DNA of 64,000 bases from the NCBI RefSeq assembly GCF_016756595.1, contig NZ_AP023257.1:682001-746000 (forward strand). The letters are read 5' to 3'. This document shows positions 39,081 through 47,474 of this stretch, one piece after another. Source of the stretch: Mesorhizobium sp. L-2-11. GTDB lineage: Bacteria; Pseudomonadota; Alphaproteobacteria; Rhizobiales; Rhizobiaceae. How positions within the stretch are numbered: the stretch's first letter is position 1; each line of letters begins with the position of its first letter. The notes beneath the pieces are model-generated. The model was not told the origin of the DNA. It made no database searches and was given only the letters and a program-made list of their open reading frames with translations. The translations under genes and the position numbers were made by a program.

Positions 39081-39747
39081 ATAGCCCGGCGGCGTTTTCA
39101 TAGGTGAAGCGCAAAGGCACCGAGCCCACGACCTGCCATGCATCGACCGTCTCGCCTGCCATCAGCCGGCAGGCGCCGTCGGTGGTGGTGACGGCGCCGC
39201 CATAGAGCCGGTTGGCAAGATTGAGGATGGCGGTCTGGTGCATCGCCGTGCTGCCGCTGCCGCAGGCATCCTTGACCAGCAGCACCCGAAAGCCTGATGA
39301 CACCGCATCCCTGACGGTGGCGTCTATGCAGGCCTCGGTCCACACGCCGGCAACGACGAGCCACTCGATCCCTTCGGCCTTGAGCCGGCCTGCGGCAGGG
39401 CCGGCACCGAAGGCGCTGGCCTCAGTCTTGACCAGCATCATCTCGCCGGCGACCGGCGCCACTTCCGGGCAGATCGCCGTCAGCGGATCGTCCTTGTCGG
39501 AGAAAGCCGACCTGCCATTGGCATCGACCGGATGGAACCGCCGCGCCTCCCTGGTGAGATCGACGATATAGGCAGAATGGTAGAGCAGCACATCGTTGGC
39601 CCGCGCCGCTGCCTGCAGGCGCTGGACATTGACGAGGATGTCGGCAAAACCGTCGACCAGGTAACGCTTGTCCTGCCGGTGCTCCTCCTGGAGATCGACG
39701 AACACCGCGGCCACCGTGCCGCGCTCGATCGAGACCGGGCTCTTCAT
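39067..39747 (-). CDS. Isochorismatase-family cysteine hydrolase
   Basis: Predicted amidase-like cysteine hydrolase (226 aa). The triad is D18 (VFVDLQEEH), K107 (MLVKTEAS) and C140 (VWTEACIDATVRDA). Members act on nicotinamide, carbamoyl compounds, isochorismate or related amides. The substrate is unknown, but the operon partner is an esterase, which suggests stepwise hydrolysis of one compound. The ATG at 39747 starts MKSPVSIERG. Confidence 0.86.
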   Translation of the reverse strand: MKSPVSIERGTVAAVFVDLQEEHRQDKRYLVDGFADILVNVQRLQAAARANDVLLYHSAYIVDLTREARRFHPVDANGRSAFSDKDDPLTAICPEVAPVAGEMMLVKTEASAFGAGPAAGRLKAEGIEWLVVAGVWTEACIDATVRDAVSSGFRVLLVKDACGSGSTAMHQTAILNLANRLYGGAVTTTDGACRLMAGETVDAWQVVGSVPLRFTYENAAGLYDEL

Positions 39748-39755
39748 GCGGATAC

Positions 39756-39992
39756 CTGAACTTCGTCATTCCAGGGCGTAGCAGCCGCGAAGCGGCGTCG
39801 CGAAGACCCTGGAATCCATGCCGTTACCTCTAGCGAAAAATGCAGCGGAACAGAGTTCTGCACCGTCTCGAAGCCTAGATGTAACGGCATGGATCCTAGG
39901 GTCTGCGCCGCGTCGCTGCGCTCCTTGCTCCGCCCTAGGATGACGAAAGCATGAGCGCTGCGGCTAGTCCCGAAGGTTTGCGATACCGCACG
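39756..39992. repeat. Palindromic element, family C, copies 2 (inverted pair)
   Basis: Two oppositely oriented copies sharing CTTCGTCATTCCAGGGC and CCCTAGGATGACGAA ends, linked by ATGCCGTTAC / GTAACGGCAT. The right flank GAAGGTTTGCGATACCGC is the inverse of the flank seen beside copies 1 and 3. It fills the 268-bp gap between the isochorismatase gene and the M24 gene. Confidence 0.82.
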
Positions 39993-40015
39993 GCGCCCAG
40001 TGGTGGATGCTGGGA

Positions 40016-41320
40016 TCAAACCTGTTTCTCCAGAAAATCGTCCTCATAGGGAAAGCGCGACACAAGCTCGGTGCCGGTCTCGGTGACCAGGATCTCGTCC
40101 TCGAGCTTGACACCCTCGCGTCCGCCTTTCTCGCCGATATAGCTCTCGACGCTCACCACCATGCCGGGCACGACAAAACCGTCGCGGCCATAGGTCTCGT
40201 AGTCCATGGCGTGCGCGATGAACGGCGTCTCGCCATGCATGCCGACGCCGTGCATGACAGACGTGTAGCGCTGGTCGACGAAGCGGTCCGGGATCTTCCA
40301 GGCCTTTTCGGCAATCTCGCGAAACGCCATGCCCGGCCTGACGATCGAGATGTTGTGCTGAACCTGATCGTGGGCCATGCGGTAGAGCGATTTCTGATAA
40401 TCCGTCGGCTTGCCCGGTCCGCAGCGGAAGGTGCGCGAGAAGTCCGAATAATAGCCGTAGCAGCCGATCGTATCGGTATCCAGCGCCAAAAGTTCGCCCG
40501 GCCTGATCTTGCGGCCGCTCGCCTCGTTGAACCACGGGTTGGTGCGTTGGCCCGAGGTCAAGAGCCGGGTTTCGATGAACTCGCCGCCTTGGCGGATCAC
40601 CTCGTGATACATGATGGCGAACAGGTCGTTTTCGGACACACCGGGCTTGATCGCCTCGCGCACCGCATAGACGGCCGCCTCGGCGCCGGCCATCGACACC
40701 TGCAGGCATTTTACTTCCTCGGGCGTCTTGACCGCCCGCACGGCGAGAATCTCGCCCTGACAGTCCCGGACCTCGCAGCCGCGCTTTTCCAGCGCCAGCG
40801 CCTGCAGATGGCCGCAGCGGTCGAGGCCGAGCTTCATCGAGCCGCCGCCATGCGCCTTGAGCAGTTCGGCGATCTCGTCGGCGAACGGACCGGCGGTTTC
40901 GTCGTCGCGCCCCGACACCGAAGACCACACCAGCTTGGACGGGCGCGCCTCGTCGATCGTGTCGAGCACCATCGAGACATGGTAGCTCTGTGGATATTCG
41001 AACAGCACGATCGGCCCTTCGGTCGGGATGAAGAAGTAACGGGTCGAGTTGCGCAGGAAATAGCCGAACATGTTGCGCGAGCCGGTGGCGTAGCGCTGGT
41101 TATAGGGGTCGAACAGCACGACGGCGCCATAACCGGCCTCGCGCATCCAGGCGCGCAGCTTCGCCAGCCGCCCCTTGCGGAGCGCGTCCGCGTCGATGAA
41201 GGACGGCTCGGTGTCGGACAGCCACATGCCGCCGGCCGGATCGGCCGCCGCCGGATGGCGCATGCGGTCTTTGAAGTCGACGTCCTCAGTGCTGTCGGGG
41301 TCGAACACGACAATGCTCAT
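40016..41320 (-). CDS. dddP: DddP-like M24 family protein (candidate DMSP lyase)
   Basis: Cytoplasmic protein (434 aa) of the M24 creatinase/aminopeptidase P family. The M24 metal site is D281, D283, D293, H357, E392 and E407 (LALDTDTIGCYGYYSDFSRT, then MHGVGMHGE, VSVESYIG and VKLEDEIL). The DTD spacing, with three aspartates, and all intervals equal those recalled for the DMSP lyase DddP of Ruegeria lacuscaerulensis (295, 297, 307, 371, 406, 421; constant offset 14). Ordinary aminopeptidases P have one Asp before the second (11 apart). DddP cleaves dimethylsulfoniopropionate to DMS and acrylate. Whether this terrestrial-type relative acts on DMSP is unproven; a similar compound is possible. 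The ATG at 41320 follows CAGGAGGC. Confidence 0.72.
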   Translation of the reverse strand: MSIVVFDPDSTEDVDFKDRMRHPAAADPAGGMWLSDTEPSFIDADALRKGRLAKLRAWMREAGYGAVVLFDPYNQRYATGSRNMFGYFLRNSTRYFFIPTEGPIVLFEYPQSYHVSMVLDTIDEARPSKLVWSSVSGRDDETAGPFADEIAELLKAHGGGSMKLGLDRCGHLQALALEKRGCEVRDCQGEILAVRAVKTPEEVKCLQVSMAGAEAAVYAVREAIKPGVSENDLFAIMYHEVIRQGGEFIETRLLTSGQRTNPWFNEASGRKIRPGELLALDTDTIGCYGYYSDFSRTFRCGPGKPTDYQKSLYRMAHDQVQHNISIVRPGMAFREIAEKAWKIPDRFVDQRYTSVMHGVGMHGETPFIAHAMDYETYGRDGFVVPGMVVSVESYIGEKGGREGVKLEDEILVTETGTELVSRFPYEDDFLEKQV

Positions 41321-41429
41321 GGGGTGCCTCCTGAAGCGGGGAAGATGAGCCATGCGTCGTTCAGAGGCTGTGCGGGATACCGCAGATGTTGTGCGGGATG
41401 CCGCTTGAAGTCTTTCGTAGCGCTCTACG

Positions 41430-41588
41430 GCGCCCCCCTCTGTCCTGCCGGACATCTCCCCCACAAGGAGGGAGATTGGCGGCTTCGGCGTTCCGCTCAT
41501 TCCTGTAACGTTGGCGATTGGCGAAATCAGCGGTGACAGCCAATCTCCCCCAAGTGGGGGAGATGGCCGGCAGGCCAGAGGGGGGCGC
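41430..41588. repeat. Palindromic mosaic element, family B, copy 1
   Basis: Inverted arms GCGCCCCCCTCTGTCCTGCC and GGCCAGAGGGGGGCGC surround ATCTCCCCC/GGGGGAGAT hairpins and a central ATTGGCGAAATC piece shared with family A. Other copies occur at 45895 and 54068. It lies between the M24 gene and its upstream regulator. Confidence 0.85.
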
Positions 41589-41613
41589 TGTCCCGCCAAT
41601 GTCCCGAAAGGAC

Positions 41614-42591
41614 CTAATGCCTCCTCATAACCTTCGGCGCATGCCCGTGCTCTTCCCTGAAAGCCCGAGCAAAACTCGACATAGACGCGAAGCCGCAGGC
41701 GAGTGCCACGTCGCGCACCATCAGCGTGGAATGCGCCAGGAGATCGGCGGCGCGCTTCAGCCGCAGGCGGCGGTAATAACCGTTGGGCGAGATGCTGAGT
41801 TCGGAGCGGAAGTTCCGTTCGAGCTTGTCGGAGGAGACGCCGAGCTTTGCCGCCAGCGCCGCCATGCCGAGCCGTTCCTCCACCGCATCCTCCATGATGG
41901 CGATCGCCGACAGCACCAGTTCGTTCTGGACGCCGGTGCGCAGGCGCAGCGGCATCAGCTTGCGGTCGACGCTGGAGCGCAGCGGACTGTGCACGAACCA
42001 TTCGGCGACGCCGGCCGCAAGGTCGGCGCCATAGTCCGATGTGATGATCTCCAGCATCATGTCGAGGCTGCCGACGCCGCCGGCCGAGGTGAAGCGCTTG
42101 CGGTCGATGACGTAAAGATCGCGCCTGAGCTCGATGTCCGGAAACGCCTCGGTGAAGGCCGCCTGGCTGGTCCAGTGCAGGGTGCAGGCATGGCCGTCGA
42201 GCAGGCCGGCCCGCGCCAGAAAGAAGGCGGCATCCGCCACCGCGCCGATATGGGCGCCGCCGCGCAGGCTCCTGCGGATCCAGCTCACGGCATCGTCGGC
42301 GACAAGATGATCGGCATTGCCGCCCGAGCAGACGACAATGCGATCGACCTTCGGCGCATCACCGGCGAAAAAGCCGGGCTGCATGACGACCCCGTTCGAG
42401 GCCTCGACCGGACCTTGAGCGGCGCCGACGATGATCCAGCGATAGCAGTCCCGCTTGGCCAGCACATTGGCCGCGCGCAACGGCTCGATCACCGAACTGA
42501 ACGCCATCATCGGAAAGCCGGGGAAGACCACGACCGCGAAGGTGAGTGGGGTGTCGGTTGACGTCGGTCGGTGGCGCTCGCGAATGGTCAT
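41614..42591 (-). CDS. GlxA-type AraC family transcriptional regulator
   Basis: Regulator (325 aa) with an N-terminal DJ-1/PfpI-like (glutamine amidotransferase-like) domain (AVVVFPGFPMMAFSSVIEPL, AHIGAVADAAFFLARAGLLDG) and a C-terminal AraC HTH (MAALAAKLGVSSDKLERNFR, VALACGFASMSSFARAFREE). Relatives control catabolism of quaternary amines such as carnitine and glycine betaine (GbdR, CdhR). It lies upstream of the M24 gene on the same strand with a repeat between, so it may govern that gene group. The start at 42591 begins MTIRERHRPT. Confidence 0.9.
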   Translation of the reverse strand: MTIRERHRPTSTDTPLTFAVVVFPGFPMMAFSSVIEPLRAANVLAKRDCYRWIIVGAAQGPVEASNGVVMQPGFFAGDAPKVDRIVVCSGGNADHLVADDAVSWIRRSLRGGAHIGAVADAAFFLARAGLLDGHACTLHWTSQAAFTEAFPDIELRRDLYVIDRKRFTSAGGVGSLDMMLEIITSDYGADLAAGVAEWFVHSPLRSSVDRKLMPLRLRTGVQNELVLSAIAIMEDAVEERLGMAALAAKLGVSSDKLERNFRSELSISPNGYYRRLRLKRAADLLAHSTLMVRDVALACGFASMSSFARAFREEHGHAPKVMRRH

Positions 42592-42788
42592 GCTTCAACC
42601 GTGCCTGTCGGCAATTGCAGGAGAGGCACAATTCCGCCGGATGCCACTCACGTCAACGGGCGGTGATGGGTCCGTTTGAAATTTCCGACCGCGCCTAGAC
42701 GTTGTCGCCTATCGGCAGAACTTCCTAAATGCTTGCCAGCATTTGAGATAGTGACGGGCGTACTGCGCGGCCCGTACAAGAAGCGAGT

Positions 42789-42977
42789 TTAGGTCGCTAC
42801 AATTAGCTTCTTGACCTGTTTACGGTCTTCCGGCGACCATTGCTTCGGGTCTTCCCCATGAGCGATCGCGCCGTGAAGCTCGACGTGCTTCATCACTTCC
42901 GCCTCGGTCTCAGCCGTGAACATCGCTGGACAGGCCTCGTTTCCTGGATAGTCGCTGCAACGATACGAGTAAGCCAT
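42789..42977 (-). CDS. DUF1059 domain small protein
   Basis: A 62-aa DUF1059 protein starting MAYSYRCSDYPGNEACPAMF, with a DUF1059-like pattern (Cys pair, FTAETEAEVMKHVELHG). The ATG at 42977 follows CTGGGAGGG. Members are small Cys/His-containing proteins of unknown role. It stands alone, with no operon partner visible. Confidence 0.85.
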   Translation of the reverse strand: MAYSYRCSDYPGNEACPAMFTAETEAEVMKHVELHGAIAHGEDPKQWSPEDRKQVKKLIVAT

Positions 42978-43111
42978 GGCTTTCCCTCCCAGGTTGCCCC
43001 GATAGCAAAGCTAGGGTACGTCGCTTTGTCAATTCACAGTTGGGATGCGCCATTCAGCCAGGAAATTTCAAACTGACCTCACTATCCAACGGGCTAAGGC
43101 ACGGCTCCCCC

Positions 43112-44293
43112 TCAACCCCCCAGCGCCTGATCCAGATCGGCGATCAGATCATCGCCGTCCTCGATCCCGGCCGACAACCGCACCAGCGAATCGGAAATGC
43201 CGATCTCGGCCCGTTTTTGCGCCGGGATCGAGCCATGCGTCATCAGCGCCGGGTGCTCGATCAGGCTTTCGACACCGCCGAGGCTTTCGGCCAGCGTGAA
43301 CAGCTGCGTGTGCTCGAGGAAGCGTTTGGTGCCGGCGAGGTCGCGGTCGAGCTCGACTGTGATCATGCCGCCGAAGGCGTGCATCTGCCGCCTGGCGATG
43401 GCGTGCTGCGGATGGCTGGGGAGACCGGGATAGATGACGCGGCGGATGTCAGGGCGGCGCTCCAGCCAGTGCGCGATCTTCTGGCCGTTCGACGAATGGC
43501 GCTCCATCCTCAGCGCCAGCGTCTTGAGGCCGCGCAGCGCCAGAAAACTGTCGAACGGTCCGGAAATGGCGCCGATGGCGTTCTGCAGGAATTTCAGCCG
43601 GTCGGCCAGATCCTTGTTGTCGCCGACCACGGCGACGCCGCCGACCATGTCGGAATGGCCGTTGAGGTATTTCGTCGTCGAATGCACCGATATGTCGATG
43701 CCGAGCTCCAGCGGCCGCTGCAGATAGGGGCTGCAAAAGGTGTTGTCGGCGACCGAGAGCACGCCTTTGCGCCGGGCCAGGGCCGCGACCGCTTCGAGAT
43801 CGACAACACGCAGCAGCGGATTGGTCGGCGTCTCGACCCAGAGAAGCTTGGTTTCCGGGCGAATCGCCGCTTCGACCGCGGCCAGATCGGTGAAGTCGAC
43901 GAAGTCGACCTGCAAATTGGCCGAGCGCTTGCGCACCCGCTCCAGCAGCCGGAACGTGCCGCCATAGATATCGTCGGTGGCGACGATATGGGCGCCGGAA
44001 TCGAGCAGTTCGAAAATCGTGGCGATCGCCGCCAGCCCCGAGGCGAAAGCGAAGGCGGCTGCGCCGCTTTCGAGATCGGCCACCGCGCGCTCGAAGGCAA
44101 AGCGGGTCGGGTTCTGGCTGCGGGCATATTCAAAACCCTTGTGCACGCCCGGGCTCTGCTGGCCGTAGGTCGAGGTCGCATAGATCGGCACCATCACCGC
44201 GCCGGTCGTCGGGTCGTGGCTCTGGCCGCCATGGATGGTGCGCGTCGAGAAGGCCAGGCGGTTGCTGCCCGACACGGTGGCTTTGATGGTCAT
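43112..44293 (-). CDS. Cystathionine gamma-lyase/gamma-synthase type PLP enzyme
   Basis: Fold-type I PLP enzyme (393 aa) of the Cys/Met metabolism family. K208 in ISVHSTTKYLNGHSD forms the internal aldimine. Other motifs are FEYARSQNPTRFAFE and VETPTNPLLRV. Gamma-synthase and gamma-lyase are hard to separate by eye; the partner gene makes cystathionine, so cleavage to cysteine, 2-oxobutyrate and ammonia is the likely reaction. It overlaps the CBS stop by 4 bp (ATGA). Confidence 0.9.
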   Translation of the reverse strand: MTIKATVSGSNRLAFSTRTIHGGQSHDPTTGAVMVPIYATSTYGQQSPGVHKGFEYARSQNPTRFAFERAVADLESGAAAFAFASGLAAIATIFELLDSGAHIVATDDIYGGTFRLLERVRKRSANLQVDFVDFTDLAAVEAAIRPETKLLWVETPTNPLLRVVDLEAVAALARRKGVLSVADNTFCSPYLQRPLELGIDISVHSTTKYLNGHSDMVGGVAVVGDNKDLADRLKFLQNAIGAISGPFDSFLALRGLKTLALRMERHSSNGQKIAHWLERRPDIRRVIYPGLPSHPQHAIARRQMHAFGGMITVELDRDLAGTKRFLEHTQLFTLAESLGGVESLIEHPALMTHGSIPAQKRAEIGISDSLVRLSAGIEDGDDLIADLDQALGG

Positions 44294-45717
44294 TTTGCGC
44301 GGCGCCTCAGATGGTTAATCAGGTCGATGCGGGTAATCAGGCCGATGAATTCGTCGCCGTCGAAGACGATGGCGACCTCGTTGCGGTCGAACACCGGCAG
44401 CAGCGCGTCCAGCGTCTGGCTGGCCTGCAGCGTGTGCAGATTGGCGGTCATCGCCGTGCGCACCGGGGCCTTGAAGCGGTCCCAGCGGCTGTCGTAGGGG
44501 CCTTCGACGTGGGCGAGGATATCGCTTTCGTCGACGATGCCGACCAGCTTGCCGTCGTCCAGCACCGGCAGCTGCGAGACGTCCGAACGGCGCATGCGGC
44601 CATAGGCGTTGAGCAGGCTTTCGTCCGGGCCGACAGACACGATGTCGCCGGTGCGGTGCGTGCGCATCACCAGGTCGCGCAAATCGCCATGCTGCTCGTG
44701 CTCGGCAAGACCCTGCTCGATCAGCCAGAAATCGTCGAACACTTTCGACAGATATTTGTTGCCGCTGTCGCAGACGAAGGTGACGACCCGCTTCGGCACG
44801 GTCTGCTCGCGGCAATAGCGCAGCGCTGTCGAAAGCAGCGTGCCGGAGGACGAGCCGGCGAGGATGCCCTCCTTGGAAAGCAGGTCGCGCACCGCCAGCA
44901 TGCTTTGCTTGTCGGGGATCGAGTAGGCCTTCCTGACCAGCGACAGATCGGCATTGGGCGGGACGAAATCCTCGCCGATGCCTTCCACGGTCCAGCTGCC
45001 AGCCTCTTGCATCTTGCCGGTCTTGATCAGGGGCGCCAGCACCGAGCCGACCGGATCGGCGAGAATCATCTCGGTCTTCGGCGAGATCTTTGCGAAATAG
45101 CGGCCAAGCCCGGTCAGCGTGCCGCCCGAGCCGACGCCGACGACCACCGCGTCGACGTCGCCGTCGAGCTGCGAATAAATCTCCGGACCGGTCGTGGTTT
45201 CATGGGCGTCCGGATTGGCCGGATTGGCGAACTGGTTGGCATAGAAGGCGCCGGGCAGCTCGGCGGCGATCTTTTCGGCCATGTCCTGATAGTATTCGGC
45301 GTGGCCCTTGCCGACATCGGAACGGGTCATGCGGACTTCCGCACCAAGCGCCCGCAGATGCTGGATCTTTTCGCGCGACATCTTGTCGGGCACGACCAGG
45401 ATGATGCGATAACCTTTTGGGATGCCGACCTGGGCCAGGCCAAGCCCGGTGTTGCCGGCGGTCGCCTCGACGATGGTGCCGCCGCGCTTCAGCTTGCCCT
45501 GTTTTTCGGCGTCGGCGATCATCGACAGCGCAATGCGGTCCTTGATCGAGCCGCCCGGATTCTGGCTTTCAAGCTTGATGAACAGCCGGCACTTGCCGAT
45601 GTCGAATTTGCTTAGCTCGACAATCGGCGTCTGTCCGATCAGGTCGAGAACCGATGCATAGGGCGGACGCAGGCGGGACATTGCCCTGTCCGGGAGGGCG
45701 ATCTTGTGCACGCTCAT
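44290..45717 (-). CDS. Cystathionine beta-synthase
   Basis: PLP enzyme (475 aa) joining homocysteine and serine into cystathionine. The catalytic domain has K59 (NPGGSIKDRIAL) and the loop EATAGNTGLG (84-93). The C-terminus holds a tandem CBS-domain pair (TGDIVSVGPDESLLNAYGRM, LPVLDDGKLVGIVDESDI), about residues 350-470. In this family the pair is regulatory. With the gamma-lyase gene overlapping it, this forms a two-gene reverse transsulfuration operon. The ATG at 45717 follows ATGGAGCATCAGC. Confidence 0.93.
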   Translation of the reverse strand: MSVHKIALPDRAMSRLRPPYASVLDLIGQTPIVELSKFDIGKCRLFIKLESQNPGGSIKDRIALSMIADAEKQGKLKRGGTIVEATAGNTGLGLAQVGIPKGYRIILVVPDKMSREKIQHLRALGAEVRMTRSDVGKGHAEYYQDMAEKIAAELPGAFYANQFANPANPDAHETTTGPEIYSQLDGDVDAVVVGVGSGGTLTGLGRYFAKISPKTEMILADPVGSVLAPLIKTGKMQEAGSWTVEGIGEDFVPPNADLSLVRKAYSIPDKQSMLAVRDLLSKEGILAGSSSGTLLSTALRYCREQTVPKRVVTFVCDSGNKYLSKVFDDFWLIEQGLAEHEQHGDLRDLVMRTHRTGDIVSVGPDESLLNAYGRMRRSDVSQLPVLDDGKLVGIVDESDILAHVEGPYDSRWDRFKAPVRTAMTANLHTLQASQTLDALLPVFDRNEVAIVFDGDEFIGLITRIDLINHLRRRAK

Positions 45718-45894
45718 GCTGATGCTCCATGGTCAAGCGACCGCCTTGGGCAGGCTGTCAGCGTATCTTCTTTTCCAGCCGTTTGCAGTCTGAAAGAAGA
45801 TAGATCGTGCCAATCCATTGGCCAGACGGGGAATGGGATTCCAGGGCTTTTCGGCCACAGGACCGCTAGCTAATCACGATAGGGCCGCGGGACA

Positions 45895-46054
45895 GCACCC
45901 CCCTCTGTCCTGCCGGACATCTCCCCCTCAAGGGGGGAGATTTGCTGTCGCGACTGATTTCGCCAATCTCCAACGTTGCAGGAACGAGTGCGGTGCCGAA
46001 GCTGCCGATCTCCCCCCTTGAGTGGGAGATGGCCGGCAGGCCAGAGGGGGGCGC
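45895..46054. repeat. Palindromic mosaic element, family B, copy 2
   Basis: Same arms as copy 1: GCACCCCCCTCTGTCCTGCC and GGCCAGAGGGGGGCGCC, with ATCTCCCCCTC hairpins and a central TTTCGCCAATC piece. The rest of the 470-bp gap between CBS and the small membrane protein shows no gene I can support. Confidence 0.85.
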
Positions 46055-46188
46055 CGTAGAGCGCCGGCTTCAAATCCCTGCCCCAGCAGCCGCCGGCTCA
46101 GCCGAGCGCACTGGACGCGGATGTCAAGAATGGCGTCGATCTCGAAGAAGGTGCCCGGCCGGATCAGCGCTCCTTCCCGATGTAACTC

Positions 46189-46371
46189 TCAACCGCGCCG
46201 GTTCGCCCACACCAGGCCGCCGAGGCCGACCAGCGCAGTGACGATGCCGATATAGAGCCATTGCGACTGGCCGGTCATGAAGCTGCCGCCGACGAGGCCG
46301 ATGCCCTGCAGCGACCACAACGCACCGATGGCGAGCACAATCAGCGCCAGCAGATTTTTGATCAATCTCAT
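46189..46371 (-). CDS. Small two-helix membrane protein
   Basis: Predicted 60-aa inner-membrane protein with two hydrophobic helices (LLALIVLAIGALWSLQGIG and LYIGIVTALVGLGGLVWA). The loop has GGSFMTGQSQW. Similar short proteins are found in many Proteobacteria, without known function. The ATG at 46371 starts MRLIKNLLAL. Support comes from its hydrophobic pattern and the conserved loop. Confidence 0.75.
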   Translation of the reverse strand: MRLIKNLLALIVLAIGALWSLQGIGLVGGSFMTGQSQWLYIGIVTALVGLGGLVWANRRG

Positions 46372-46668
46372 CGTCGGAATTCCCTTCCCAAGTCGATCGT
46401 CAATTCCGCAATGACCGCGATGGCAAGCCGAAAGGAAACGACCCGATCGCTCTCACATCTACTTGCATAAAAAGGCCGGGTCTTGCCTGAAAAACCCGGG
46501 TGCTGGTGCGAAGACCACCAGACATACATCGGCGCAATCCCGACATTCCATGACAGACTGTTTCCCACCGACTCCAAACGTGTACTGTAGTCATGGAACC
46601 GCCAGACGACTGCCGCATTTGGTGCCACATTCCATACGTAACCGGCCGGGTCTGTCAAACGGAGCCCC

Positions 46669-47031
46669 ATGCCACAGATGAACAAATCCAACCAGACCGC
46701 GCTTGTCGCGGCGACGATTGCGGCTGGCCTGATGGTCGGCGTATCCCCTGCCGCCGCGCAATGCGGCCGAGCCTCCTGGTACGCGCTGACCTCGAAGACC
46801 GCTTCCGGCGAGCGGATGAACCCGTCGGCGCTGACCGCCGCGCACCGCACCTTGCCGTTTGGCACCAGGCTTAGGGTCACCAACCGCAACAACGGCCGCA
46901 GCGTCGTCGTGCGCATCAACGACCGCGGCCCGTTTATCAAGGGTCGCGTGATCGACCTGTCGAAGGGCGCCGCGGGGCGGCTCGGCTTCATCAGCTCTGG
47001 CCATACCGCTGTGTGCACCAACCGGGTGTGA
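46669..47031 (+). CDS. RlpA-like double-psi beta-barrel protein
   Basis: Exported protein (120 aa) with a signal peptide ([23 protein letters not shown]). Its domain is a minimal RlpA double-psi barrel: [31 protein letters not shown] and [15 protein letters not shown] (with Asp-Arg-Gly-Pro). Longer RlpAs are septal lytic transglycosylases with SPOR domains; this one lacks SPOR. Two Cys (QCGRAS and TAVCTN) may pair. GGAG precedes ATG 46669 by only 4 bases; ATG 46678 is another possible start. Confidence 0.9.
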   Translation: MPQMNKSNQTALVAATIAAGLMVGVSPAAAQCGRASWYALTSKTASGERMNPSALTAAHRTLPFGTRLRVTNRNNGRSVVVRINDRGPFIKGRVIDLSKGAAGRLGFISSGHTAVCTNRV

Positions 47032-47078
47032 TGCCACGCGTCTGAGATACGGGTGGTCCGATCACACGGCGGAAGGCT

Positions 47079-47257
47079 GCGCCGCCCCTCATCGCCCTGC
47101 CGGGCACTTCTCCCCGTATAGTGACGGGGAGAAGGACGCCTTCGCAAAGGATTTCGCCAATTTCCGGCGTTGCAGATAGGCGCCGAGGTTGCGGCCAGCC
47201 CTCTTCTCCCCGTCTCTATACGGGAGAAGGTGCCGGCAGGCGGATGAGGGGCAGCGC
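47079..47257. repeat. Palindromic mosaic element, family A, copy 4
   Basis: Arms GCGCCGCCCCTCATCGCC and GGATGAGGGGCAGCGC, inner hairpins with TATAGTGACGGGGAGAA and CCCCGTCTCTATACGGG. The 442-bp gap between rlpA and phaZ also holds an A/T-rich leader (47300-47474) before phaZ but no gene. Confidence 0.85.
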
Positions 47258-47474
47258 GAACCTGAAGCGATTGCTCACGCCGGCAACTTTTCGCAGTTGC
47301 ACAATAAGCCGGCAGCCGCCGTCAAAACCGATTTTCAATGCCTTAGACCAAAGTATGAGCATAAATCAATTCAATTGACGTATTGCATCGCAGCAGTTTG
47401 TTGTTAACCTTCGCGCGAGAGATTCAAGGCTCGGCACTGCTGTCGTCCCTTCTGTCGCAGCAGCGGAGTTCTTA

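Noticed and set aside
46060..46188. An open stretch in frame after the small membrane protein stop
   Set aside because: It reads on for about 60 codons after the TGA and into repeat B2, but has no start, no family and no coding signal beyond GC-rich openness; a broken gene end is possible but unsupported.
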